From Clostridiales bacterium UBA735 (GTDB lineage Bacteria; Bacillota; Clostridia; Oscillospirales; Oscillospiraceae), in assembly GCA_002298695.1 (NCBI GenBank), contig DBLB01000049.1, positions 1 to 8,203 of the forward strand: a DNA stretch of 8,203 bases, in the 5' to 3' direction. The translations under genes were made by a program, and so were the position numbers. Under the pieces are notes generated by a model. It saw only the letters and a program-made list of their open reading frames with translations, was not told the DNA's origin and ran no database searches. Of the stretch, positions 1 through 6,214 are shown piece by piece (the first letter of the stretch is position 1; every line of letters starts with the position of its first letter).

Positions 1-1
1 C

Positions 2-3000
2 GTCTGGTCGCAGCGTGTATACTCCAACGGTTCCGAATGGAAAGCGACCGGCGAGATCCTGCCGTATGTGAGTATCGTGGAATATCACCACGACTACAGC
101 TATTCCAGCACACAGCGCATCTGGCTGGGTACCAGTAAAGACGGCCTGCGTCCCGCAGTGAGTGTCAGATCAACGAACAGCTGTGTCGGCGTGGAAAAGC
201 TCACAGAAGACGACTGCATCTACCGCCTGACGACGCTGGACGTCGGTATGGCTGAGCTGGAGATCACGCTGGAAGATGGGACGACCTGTCTGTACTCGAC
301 GGAGATCTCGCTGCCCTGGTGCGCGCTCTACAATGCGCCGGTCGCCTCAAAGGAGACGCTCCGGAGCGACACGCTGGCCTATGATGGCACTGAAAAGACC
401 GTCTGGCTGATCCCGCGGTATGGGCAGACGGAGCCGACCGGCTGGACGCTGGACTGCGGCGACCAGACGCTGACGGCGGACGAAGACGGCTGGTACAGCT
501 ACGGCGATTACCAGAAGCTGATCCAGCTGAAAAGCGTAAAACTGAACGGCGACGGCGAACGGTATGGCATTCAGATCACGCTCCCGGCAGGTTTGGAGCT
601 GCCGGCGCTGATGGACGATCTCTATTTCTGGATCGACGTCAACGGTAAGGAGAACGGCGCGGATGTGTCGCTCTACAGCACGTCCTTCATCATTCAGCCG
701 GGTCGGAAGCTCTGGGCCTGCTTCGCCAATGCCGCAACAGCGGCGGACGGTACACGGACCTGGGCGCCGAATCGGAACCATATGTTCAGCCAGATGGCCT
801 TCAATCTGATGGGCGAGAAGGGCTTTATGCCGCTCGCGTTCTACTACCGTGCGTCTGAGGACAGCCCATATGTCCCGGTGGACACGGCGGAGATCGTCGG
901 CAGCGGCGGAGCATCGCTGGATCGGCAGGGCGACTTTGCCTCTGCAGAGAAAAACGTCTTCCGGCTTACGACAACGGCGCTTGGCGACTATACGCTGCGC
1001 TGCACCGTAGATGGAACGACCTATGAGCAGCCGCTCCGCGTCCAGCTGCCGGACACCGGCCTGTTTACGGAGGGGCGCTATGACGGATCCGCCTTTGTTC
1101 TGTCCAGCTGGTATGACCGCAAGGCGAGCGACACGTCGCCGCTCACGCTCTGGCTGCTCCGCAAGGATGGTTTCCCGACAGACGGCAAGCTGCATATCTC
1201 CCTGGACGGCACAGAGCTGACGCCGGATGCAGACGGCTTCTACACGATCGGCGGTCAGGAAAACGTCCTGCACGTCACGCGGGAGACGCTTGCCGATGGC
1301 ACCTGCGGGCTGAAATTCGATTTCCCGGACGGCACAGCACTCAACAAGGGGCTTGCAAAGGTCCGCGGCCGGTTTGAGGCATGGATCGAGCTGGAAAACG
1401 GCGGATCCTATGGCGGCAGCTTTTACCTGGTCTACCATGACGACAGCCGCGAAAACCCCGAACCGGGAAAGAATACCGGCTCGACGGATCCCGGCGCGGA
1501 TACGCAGACACGAAACGTGCTGCGCGTCCGCTATCAGGGGCAGGATTACGCCATTGCGCTCGGCGGTAAAGCGCGTGGCGGCGCGCAGGCGCTGACCGGA
1601 CGCCTCGTCCAGACCTTTTCTGAGGAAGAGAAAAACGGCGATACCCTTGCACCCTGGAACCTTGTGGTGACGGTGTTTGAGAATTATGACAGCAGCAGCC
1701 GGACGGAGCGGCCCGAGCTCATAGCCGAGATGGTAAAAAATCTAAGAGTCCGCGCAACGATGGAGACGGACTGCGCCTCGTGGAACGCCCCCGTTGCGCC
1801 CACAGAGGATGACCCGTACTGGAATCTCTACTTCTGCATGCACCCCGTGGAGGGCACGGGCATGATGAGTCTCGACCTGACGCTGGCGGATGGTGTGGAA
1901 GTGCAGAATGAGGACAAACCGACGCTGACGTTCCGCTTCACCACATATATCGACCGCTCGGTGACGATCGACTGCGCCGAAGGCTACAATGGCAGCGGCC
2001 CGATCGACACGATGGAGGAGCTGAATGCCCTGATCGCCAGTCTTGACCTGACAGACAGCGAGAACGCCGTCAATCTTGAGCTTATGCCGATCGCCTATGA
2101 AGGCGTGCTGGACGTCGCGCCGAAGGCCGACCCGAATTACAGGCTGAACATTTATGGCACAACAAGCGGGACTACCGTGACGACCATCTACGGCGGCATC
2201 CGCGTGCACGGAAACGCGGACGTGATCGCCGGCCTCTACCTTCAGCCGAACCCGGACGCAGAAAAGAACCTCCGCAACAGCAAGGGCGAGACGTTCGGCA
2301 TCCTGTGCGACGGCGGCGAGGTTTATTCCGTCCTGGAGACGCGCATCACCGGCTTTGACGTCGGTCTGGACTGCAATGACAACGGCTATCTCCTCGCGCA
2401 GGCGTGCGTGTTTGAGCAGTGCAAAACCGGCGTGCGCATCGACTGTGACGGTAAAACCTCGGGCAACGCAAACAGTCGGTGGCGCTACAATACGTTCTAT
2501 CAGTGCGGCACGGCGTTCGATCTGGTCTCGCTCCCGGCATATCTCACGCCCTACGATCTTCGCGTGAGCGAAAACAACTTCCTGAGCAATACCGTGGATA
2601 TCCGGATCCCGGAGAGCGCAAAGGACAACTATTATTTCTACAGCAATTTCTACGGCACGCTGAGCGGAACCCTGACCGGCGCATCGCTCGAGGGCGCGGC
2701 CTCGCGCCATTCCGTCGTGTCGAACGGAACCGGGACGACGCCGGAAAACGTCCTCGTCAGCCCGCGGCGGATGTATTCGAACTGGGTGCAGAGCACGCCG
2801 CTGCGCCGGACACCGCTGCAAAGCGCGTCCCGCACGGAACGCACGCAGAGCACCCCGGCCCAGACGGAGATCGCAGTGCAGAGCGTGCGCGCTGCGGTCG
2901 ACCGCAGCCGGCTGACCATCGAGCACGGCCTACCGGTGCGCATTCTCAATTCCGAGGCAGATTCGCTGGTCATCACGGACCCGGATGCGTTCCGGAATCT

Positions 3001-3667
3001 GGAGCAGCCCGCCACCATAGACGTTCTGGAAAATTACTATCAGATAGGGCCCGTGTCGCTTGGGCGCTGGGAGTTTGCAGCCGGAAAAAATGTTGCCAAC
3101 GACGGCTTCCATGCGGGTCTTCAGATCAGACAGATAGACGATACGATCACCGTTACGGTAGAGGATGCAGGCGGCCTGGCAAAGCTGGCCCCGACGCTGA
3201 CGATCCCCTGCCCGAAGGACTGGGGCAGTGCTTCCGTGACCGGCCCCGACGGAACAGCGCTTGAGAGCAGCTGGTCGGCCGAGGACGCCGCGGTAACATT
3301 CCCTGTCACGGTCGGCGGCAGCTACCGTATTCAGCAGACAGCCTGGAACTGGGGTTCCATGCCGGGACGGACGGATACAGAATTCCAAGTCCAGCTGAGT
3401 TGTGCGCAGTATCCCGCGCTTACAAATGCGAACGTGCTGCTCGCCGCCTATGACGACGCCGGCAAACTGATCGGCTGCCGGATGCGGACGATGACAGCGG
3501 ATGAATGGAGCGAGCAGATAGCAGTTCTCCGGCTGACGTTCACCGGCGACGTCCTGACGCGCGCCGCGTCGTTCCGCCTGCTGGCGCTGGACGCCGCAGA
3601 CGGAAAGCCTCTGTGTCATTCGATCACCTGGGCTGCCGATGATGTCGGCCGGCTCACCTCCGGATAG
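2..3667 (+). CDS. large modular beta-helix protein, probably secreted or surface-exposed (5' partial)
   Basis: The reading frame is open from the left edge to the TAG at 3665-3667, so the N-terminus (and any signal peptide or SLH domain) is off the window; the GTG at 68 has no ribosome binding site and is not the start. 1221 residues are visible. Two similar modules of about 250 residues lie at about 68-700 and 720-1440: compare YRLTT...DGTT (from 221) with FRLTT...DGTT (from 959), and DQTLTADEDGWY (about 458-493) with GTELTPDADGFY (1208-1243). A Pro/Gly/Thr linker (about 1440-1512) leads to another beta-rich part. About 1960-2690 has the short turn-rich, Asn/Gly-rich rungs of a right-handed beta-helix (IYGG, IAGLYLQ, ITGFDVGLDCNDN, NNFLSN). 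A Ser/Thr/Pro/Arg linker follows (about 2735-2870), then two beta-rich domains; the last contains VLLAAYDDAGKLIGC and ends near GKPLCHS, a pattern I associate with C-terminal domains of clostridial secreted proteins. No membrane segment or LPXTG motif is visible. The substrate is unknown: polysaccharide binding or adhesion is inference. Confidence 0.88.
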   Translation, partial: VWSQRVYSNGSEWKATGEILPYVSIVEYHHDYSYSSTQRIWLGTSKDGLRPAVSVRSTNSCVGVEKLTEDDCIYRLTTLDVGMAELEITLEDGTTCLYSTEISLPWCALYNAPVASKETLRSDTLAYDGTEKTVWLIPRYGQTEPTGWTLDCGDQTLTADEDGWYSYGDYQKLIQLKSVKLNGDGERYGIQITLPAGLELPALMDDLYFWIDVNGKENGADVSLYSTSFIIQPGRKLWACFANAATAADGTRTWAPNRNHMFSQMAFNLMGEKGFMPLAFYYRASEDSPYVPVDTAEIVGSGGASLDRQGDFASAEKNVFRLTTTALGDYTLRCTVDGTTYEQPLRVQLPDTGLFTEGRYDGSAFVLSSWYDRKASDTSPLTLWLLRKDGFPTDGKLHISLDGTELTPDADGFYTIGGQENVLHVTRETLADGTCGLKFDFPDGTALNKGLAKVRGRFEAWIELENGGSYGGSFYLVYHDDSRENPEPGKNTGSTDPGADTQTRNVLRVRYQGQDYAIALGGKARGGAQALTGRLVQTFSEEEKNGDTLAPWNLVVTVFENYDSSSRTERPELIAEMVKNLRVRATMETDCASWNAPVAPTEDDPYWNLYFCMHPVEGTGMMSLDLTLADGVEVQNEDKPTLTFRFTTYIDRSVTIDCAEGYNGSGPIDTMEELNALIASLDLTDSENAVNLELMPIAYEGVLDVAPKADPNYRLNIYGTTSGTTVTTIYGGIRVHGNADVIAGLYLQPNPDAEKNLRNSKGETFGILCDGGEVYSVLETRITGFDVGLDCNDNGYLLAQACVFEQCKTGVRIDCDGKTSGNANSRWRYNTFYQCGTAFDLVSLPAYLTPYDLRVSENNFLSNTVDIRIPESAKDNYYFYSNFYGTLSGTLTGASLEGAASRHSVVSNGTGTTPENVLVSPRRMYSNWVQSTPLRRTPLQSASRTERTQSTPAQTEIAVQSVRAAVDRSRLTIEHGLPVRILNSEADSLVITDPDAFRNLEQPATIDVLENYYQIGPVSLGRWEFAAGKNVANDGFHAGLQIRQIDDTITVTVEDAGGLAKLAPTLTIPCPKDWGSASVTGPDGTALESSWSAEDAAVTFPVTVGGSYRIQQTAWNWGSMPGRTDTEFQVQLSCAQYPALTNANVLLAAYDDAGKLIGCRMRTMTADEWSEQIAVLRLTFTGDVLTRAASFRLLALDAADGKPLCHSITWAADDVGRLTSG

Positions 3668-3671
3668 CATA

Positions 3672-3708
3672 AAAATCGGGACGGTGCGGAATGCACCGTC
3701 CCGGTTTT
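3672..3708 (+). terminator. Rho-independent terminator of the large surface-type protein gene
   Basis: A perfect 11-bp stem (3677-3687 with 3693-3703) with a 5-base loop (3688-3692) begins 9 bases after the stop codon. It is followed by TTTT and preceded by AAAAA, so the A and T runs extend the stem and give a U tract on either strand. It therefore could also stop leftward transcription leaking from the convergent oad operon. Confidence 0.92.
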
Positions 3709-3781
3709 CATTTCCACACTTCTCTCCGCTCTCACATCCCGCCGCCCTCACCTCCTGTAACGCCCGAAATCTTCCTCCGCG

Positions 3782-3861
3782 CCCTGTAGGGGCGGACGCC
3801 TCTGTCCTTCCACCCCTTCGATCTTGCACCACACCCCGTAGGGGGCGATGCATCGGCCCGC
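3782..3861. repeat. two degenerate copies of a GTAGGGGCG-type intergenic repeat
   Basis: Copy 1 (3782-3807) and copy 2 (3834-3861) share the core CCC(T/C)GTAGGGG followed by a GC-rich partial palindrome: GGACGCCTCTGTCC in copy 1 and GGGCGATGCATCGGCCC in copy 2. The shared GTAGGGG cores start 52 bases apart, at 3786 and 3838. From memory, short repeats with a GTAGGGGCG core and a palindromic GC-rich tail are scattered between genes in many gut Clostridia. That family link is recall and was not tested; the two-copy similarity is directly visible. Confidence 0.55.
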
Positions 3862-4015
3862 AAGCATTGGTCTTGCTGAACACCCCCGCCGAAAGGCGAT
3901 GCGCAGAGACCTTTCGGGAGGTAGGGTCTGACGCAGCGGACAACTGAAATCAAAAATTTTCAGAGGTCAATTCAGGACAACGGTTCGCACCAGCTCTCTT
4001 TCTTTTCTTGGAAGA

Positions 4016-4064
4016 TTGAAACCATTCTTTTCTTTCTCCTTCAGAAAGAAAAGAATGGTTTCAA
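4016..4064. repeat. perfect 22-bp inverted repeat with 5-base loop
   Basis: Arms 4016-4037 and 4043-4064 are exact reverse complements, with the loop CCTTC at 4038-4042. The arms are strongly strand-biased (pyrimidine-rich left, purine-rich right), and another similar pyrimidine run lies just outside at 3994-4009. It sits downstream of the oad operon terminator in the minus direction but has no U tract after it, so it is not a standard terminator. It could be a backup 3'-end structure, an RNase III-type processing site, a miniature mobile element remnant or a small RNA stem. No target-site duplication is visible. Confidence 0.75.
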
Positions 4065-4077
4065 AAACAGGCAGACA

Positions 4078-4094
4078 GCGTGCAGCAAGCACGC
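4078..4094 (-). other. small hairpin, possible secondary terminator
   Basis: GCGTGC at 4078-4083 pairs with GCACGC at 4089-4094 around the loop AGCAA. On the minus strand it is followed about 12 bases later by a TTTTT run (4063-4067 read in reverse), so it could be a weak second terminator behind the main one. The stem is only 6 bp and the U tract is distant. Confidence 0.35.
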
Positions 4095-4107
4095 ACAAGC
4101 TATAAAT

Positions 4108-4133
4108 AAGAGCGGCGCTCGCGCGCCGCTCTT
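4108..4133 (-). terminator. terminator of the oad operon
   Basis: A perfect 11-bp GC-rich stem (4108-4118 with 4123-4133) with a 4-base loop starts 12 bases after the oadB stop codon in the direction of transcription. The minus strand continues with ATTTATAGC, giving a short, interrupted U tract. Position and stem strength support a Rho-independent terminator even though the tail is imperfect. Confidence 0.8.
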
Positions 4134-4145
4134 CTTTGCGGTATT

Positions 4146-5408
4146 TTAGCCGAACACCGCCAGCAGGAAGCCGGCTGCGATGGCAGAGCCGATGACGCCA
4201 GCCACGTTCGGGCCCATGGCGTGCATCAGCAGGAAGTTGGCCGGATTCTCCTTCTGGCCGACGACCTGGGAGACACGGGCCGCCATCGGCACCGCAGAAA
4301 CACCGGCGGAGCCGATCAGCGGGTTGACCTTCTTGCCCGTGACCTTGCACATGATGTTGCCGCCGATCAGACCACCAGCGGTGGAGATGCCGAAGGCGAC
4401 AAGGCCGAGGAAGACGATCTTGATGGTGTCGAGCTTCAGGAAGTTCGAGGCGACCATCGTCGCGCCGACGGACGTGGAGAGCATGATGGTGATGATGTTC
4501 ATCAGCGCGTTCTGCACGGTGTCGGACAGACGGTCGGTCACGCCGCACTCGCGGAACAGGTTGCCGAGCATCAGGCAGCCGATCAGCGGAGCCGTGGACG
4601 GGAGCAGGAGGACGACGAAGATCGTGACAATGATCGGGAAGAGGATCTTCTCGGTCTTGCTGACCGGGCGGGTCTGCGTCATCTTGATCTTGCGGTCTTC
4701 CGCAGAGGTCATGAGCTTCATGATCGGCGGCTGGATCAGCGGGATCAGCGCCATGTACGAATACGCGGCGATGGCGATCGCGCCGAGCAGCTCCGGAGCG
4801 AGCTTCGTCGTCAGGAAGATGGCCGTCGGGCCGTCCGCGCCGCCGATGATACCGATGGAGGCCGCCTGCGGGCCGGTGAAGCCGAGCAGGATCGCGCCGA
4901 AGAACGCGACGAACACGCCGAGCTGCGCCGCCGCGCCGAGCAGCAGGCTCTTCGGGTTGGAGATCAGCGGGCCGAAGTCGGTCATCGCGCCGACGCCCAT
5001 GAAGATGATGGACGGGTAGATGCCGGCCTTGACGCCGATGTAGAACACGTCAAGCAATCCAGCGTTCGCCAGAATGTGGCCGTAGCTGTGGTAATACTGG
5101 CTGGCCGGGTCGAGGAAGGCGTCCCAAAGCTCCGGATGATAGAGCGCATTGGTCGCATTCAGCTCCGCGGACAGCCCGGGGAAGTAGCTGATGTTGGCCA
5201 GCAGGCAGCCGAACGCGATGCCGACGAGCAGCAGCGGCTCGAAGCCCTTGACAATGCCGAGATACAGCAGCACGCAGGCGATGACGATCATGACGAGGTT
5301 TCTCCAACCGCCGTCCACGACCAAACCTGCAAAGCCGGATTCCACGATCAGCTTGTTGAGCGTATCGCCCACGCTGAAGGTTCCGGCAGCAGCAGTCAAA
5401 AATCCCAT
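4146..5408 (-). CDS. oadB: sodium-pumping decarboxylase beta subunit (oxaloacetate decarboxylase type)
   Basis: This integral membrane subunit decarboxylates carboxybiotin on the carrier protein and couples this to Na+ export. The 420-residue length is normal for the family. About ten hydrophobic segments are visible, roughly at residues 36-51, 57-75, 118-138, 153-176, 183-200, 206-226, 255-275, 300-320, 328-350 and 396-418. Family signatures are clear: MGVGAMTDFGPLISNP (137-152), GGADGPTAIFLTTKLAP (189-205), YSYMALIPLIQPPIM (216-230) and VNPLIGSAGVSAVPMAARVS (361-380). Asp192, Tyr218, Asn362, Ser371 and Arg378 match functional residues Asp203, Tyr229, Asn373, Ser382 and Arg389 of Klebsiella OadB with a constant offset of 11 (recalled positions). 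The ATG is set by AAGGAGG six bases upstream, overlapping the stop of the carrier-protein gene. It is last in the operon. The beta family is shared with methylmalonyl-CoA and glutaconyl-CoA decarboxylases, so substrate is assigned from the alpha subunit. Confidence 0.96.
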   Translation of the reverse strand: MGFLTAAAGTFSVGDTLNKLIVESGFAGLVVDGGWRNLVMIVIACVLLYLGIVKGFEPLLLVGIAFGCLLANISYFPGLSAELNATNALYHPELWDAFLDPASQYYHSYGHILANAGLLDVFYIGVKAGIYPSIIFMGVGAMTDFGPLISNPKSLLLGAAAQLGVFVAFFGAILLGFTGPQAASIGIIGGADGPTAIFLTTKLAPELLGAIAIAAYSYMALIPLIQPPIMKLMTSAEDRKIKMTQTRPVSKTEKILFPIIVTIFVVLLLPSTAPLIGCLMLGNLFRECGVTDRLSDTVQNALMNIITIMLSTSVGATMVASNFLKLDTIKIVFLGLVAFGISTAGGLIGGNIMCKVTGKKVNPLIGSAGVSAVPMAARVSQVVGQKENPANFLLMHAMGPNVAGVIGSAIAAGFLLAVFG

Positions 5409-5414
5409 AGTGCC

Positions 5415-5421
5415 CCTCCTT
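5415..5421 (-). promoter_or_regulatory. ribosome binding site of oadB overlapping the upstream stop codon
   Basis: The minus strand reads TAAGGAGGGGCACTATG: the TAA of the carrier-protein gene supplies the first two A bases of AAGGAGG, and the ATG follows after 6 bases. This fixes the oadB start and implies translational coupling. Confidence 0.85.
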
Positions 5422-5836
5422 ACGCCAGGACGACGAGAGCGGCACCCGTGTCGACAACAGCGCCCTTGGAGACGACGACCTGCGCAACGCTGCCGTCGCG
5501 CGGAGCCATGATCTCATTTTCCATCTTCATGGCCTCGAGCACGACCAGCACATCGCCAGCCTTGACCGTCTGACCCTGAGAGACATTGACCTTCAGAATG
5601 TTGCCGGGCATCGGAGCGGCGACAACTTCGCCGGCCGCGGTGACAGCAGCGGCAGCGGGAGCTGCGGCAGGTGCCGGAGCAGCAGCGGGTGCAGGAGCTG
5701 AGGTAGCAGGAGCAGCGGCAGCGGGTGCAGCGGCGGGCGCCGGAGCATACGCTTCGTATTCATCCACCAGCATGGCCTGACCGGCCTCGACTTCGACCTC
5801 ATAGGTCTTGCCGTTGAGCGTTACTTTATATTTCAT
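5420..5836 (-). CDS. biotin carboxyl carrier protein of the decarboxylase
   Basis: A 138-residue free-standing biotinyl protein. Residues 1-30 form a small N-terminal beta segment ([19 protein letters not shown]). Residues 31-66 are an Ala/Pro-rich flexible arm, encoded by GC-rich repetitive DNA at about 5639-5746. Residues 70-138 are a biotinyl/lipoyl domain with APMPGNI and the EAMKMEN motif; Lys104 is the predicted biotin attachment site. It should shuttle the carboxyl group from the carboxyltransferase to the membrane beta subunit, with the Ala/Pro arm giving the needed reach. In Klebsiella-type oxaloacetate decarboxylase this domain is fused to the alpha subunit; here it is a separate gene, as in glutaconyl-CoA and methylmalonyl-CoA decarboxylases. 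The start lies one base after the oadG stop. A biotin-protein ligase needed for modification is not in the window. Confidence 0.95.
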   Translation of the reverse strand: MKYKVTLNGKTYEVEVEAGQAMLVDEYEAYAPAPAAAPAAAAPATSAPAPAAAPAPAAAPAAAAVTAAGEVVAAPMPGNILKVNVSQGQTVKAGDVLVVLEAMKMENEIMAPRDGSVAQVVVSKGAVVDTGAALVVLA

Positions 5837-5837
5837 C

Positions 5838-6200
5838 TTACTTGACCTCCTTGATGGATTTGAAGCGCAGTTCGTTCAGGGGTTTGCCGAGCTTGTTGGC
5901 GACGATCGCCATAAGCATCGCGGCCTCCTTGTCGGGCACGGAGAAGAGCTTGACTTCGCCGGCCGTACCGGGAGCGGCAGCGGCCAGAACAGGCTTGGGT
6001 GCAGCAGCAGGCGCGGCGGCAGCCGGAGCGGCCGCGGGCGCGGCGGCCTTGCTCTTCTTGGCCACCATGATTTTGCCCATGATGATGACAACGACCATCA
6101 GCGCGATCAGGCCGACGAACACGACGGCATAACCGAGCACAGCGACGAGCGCCGCGGTGCCGACGTTGAGGTCAACCATTGCTTGATTTACCAGAAACAT
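5838..6200 (-). CDS. oadG: sodium-pumping decarboxylase gamma subunit
   Basis: A 120-residue protein with the gamma-subunit layout. Residues 1-15 are a short outer or leading segment, residues about 16-42 form one hydrophobic membrane helix ([20 protein letters not shown]), and residues 43-51 are a basic stop-transfer stretch ([10 protein letters not shown]). Residues 52-79 are an Ala/Pro linker, and residues 81-120 form a cytoplasmic tail with [20 protein letters not shown]. In the family the single helix binds the beta subunit and the tail recruits the carboxyltransferase, so this subunit assembles the complex. The tail lacks the His-rich metal-binding end described for the Klebsiella subunit (recalled) and resembles the gamma/delta subunits of clostridial decarboxylases. 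The start is fixed by TAAGGAGG, 7 bases upstream and overlapping the oadA stop. Small subunits of this kind diverge strongly, so the name rests on topology and context as much as on sequence. Confidence 0.88.
   Translation of the reverse strand: MFLVNQAMVDLNVGTAALVAVLGYAVVFVGLIALMVVVIIMGKIMVAKKSKAAAPAAAPAAAAPAAAPKPVLAAAAPGTAGEVKLFSVPDKEAAMLMAIVANKLGKPLNELRFKSIKEVK
5846..5852 (-). promoter_or_regulatory. ribosome binding site of the carrier-protein gene, inside oadG
   Basis: AAGGAGG lies 9 bases before the carrier-protein ATG and is made of the last codons of oadG (AAG GAG GTC AAG TAA, encoding Lys-Glu-Val-Lys-stop). The C-terminal residues of the gamma subunit thus double as a ribosome binding site, which supports the ATG chosen and translational coupling. 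Confidence 0.85.
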
Positions 6201-6207
6201 AGTGCAG

Positions 6208-6214
6208 CCTCCTT
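6208..6214 (-). promoter_or_regulatory. ribosome binding site of oadG overlapping the oadA stop codon
   Basis: The minus strand reads TAAGGAGGCTGCACTATG, so the oadA TAA provides the start of AAGGAGG and the oadG ATG follows after 7 bases. The arrangement closely resembles the carrier-protein/oadB junction. Confidence 0.85.

Larger units (their letters stand above)
3668..4145. other. 478-base intergenic region between convergent genes
   Basis: This stretch separates two genes that end facing each other. It holds one terminator for each gene (3672-3708 and 4108-4133), two degenerate intergenic repeat copies (3782-3861), overlapping small hairpins around 3889-3934, a perfect 22-bp inverted repeat (4016-4064) and a 6-bp hairpin (4078-4094). 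Open frames crossing it have biased Arg/Pro/Cys-rich composition and lack ribosome binding sites, so I see no gene. No tRNA or rRNA is recognisable. Confidence 0.8.

Noticed and set aside
68..70. GTG as start codon of the large protein
   Set aside because: The frame is open further left to the window edge with similar composition, and no ribosome binding site precedes it, so the gene begins outside the window.
347..2926. Long minus-strand open frames (347-1438 and 1742-2926) opposite the large gene
   Set aside because: Arg/Val/Ala-biased antisense shadows in GC-rich coding DNA, with no ribosome binding sites or recognisable domains.
2479..3264. Plus-strand 261-codon open frame inside the large gene
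   Set aside because: Arg/Pro-rich alternate-frame translation of the real coding frame; no start signal.
3782..3861. CRISPR array
   Set aside because: Only two imperfect copies, no uniform repeat-spacer spacing and no cas genes in the window.
2930..3943. Minus-strand open frame covering the 3' end of the large gene and the intergenic region
   Set aside because: It runs through a strong terminator hairpin and the intergenic repeats, and its composition is that of a shadow frame.
3639..3953. Small open frames on both strands over the intergenic repeats
   Set aside because: Their sequence (e.g. VGADASVLPP, RRGRCIGPQ) is simply translated repeat DNA; such spurious proteins are a known by-product of these repeats, and no ribosome binding site is present.
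3938..3981. GGACAAC direct repeats (3938-3944 and 3975-3981) as a target-site duplication
   Set aside because: Only 7 bases, flanking 30 bases with no terminal inverted repeats or element signature; expected by chance.
3967..4548. 193-codon minus-strand open frame overlapping the end of oadB
   Set aside because: Out-of-frame His/Arg-rich shadow of oadB that continues through the operon terminator and the inverted repeat.
4221..5573. 450-codon plus-strand open frame opposite oadB and the carrier gene
   Set aside because: Asp/Arg/Glu-rich antisense shadow; the minus-strand proteins are unmistakable.
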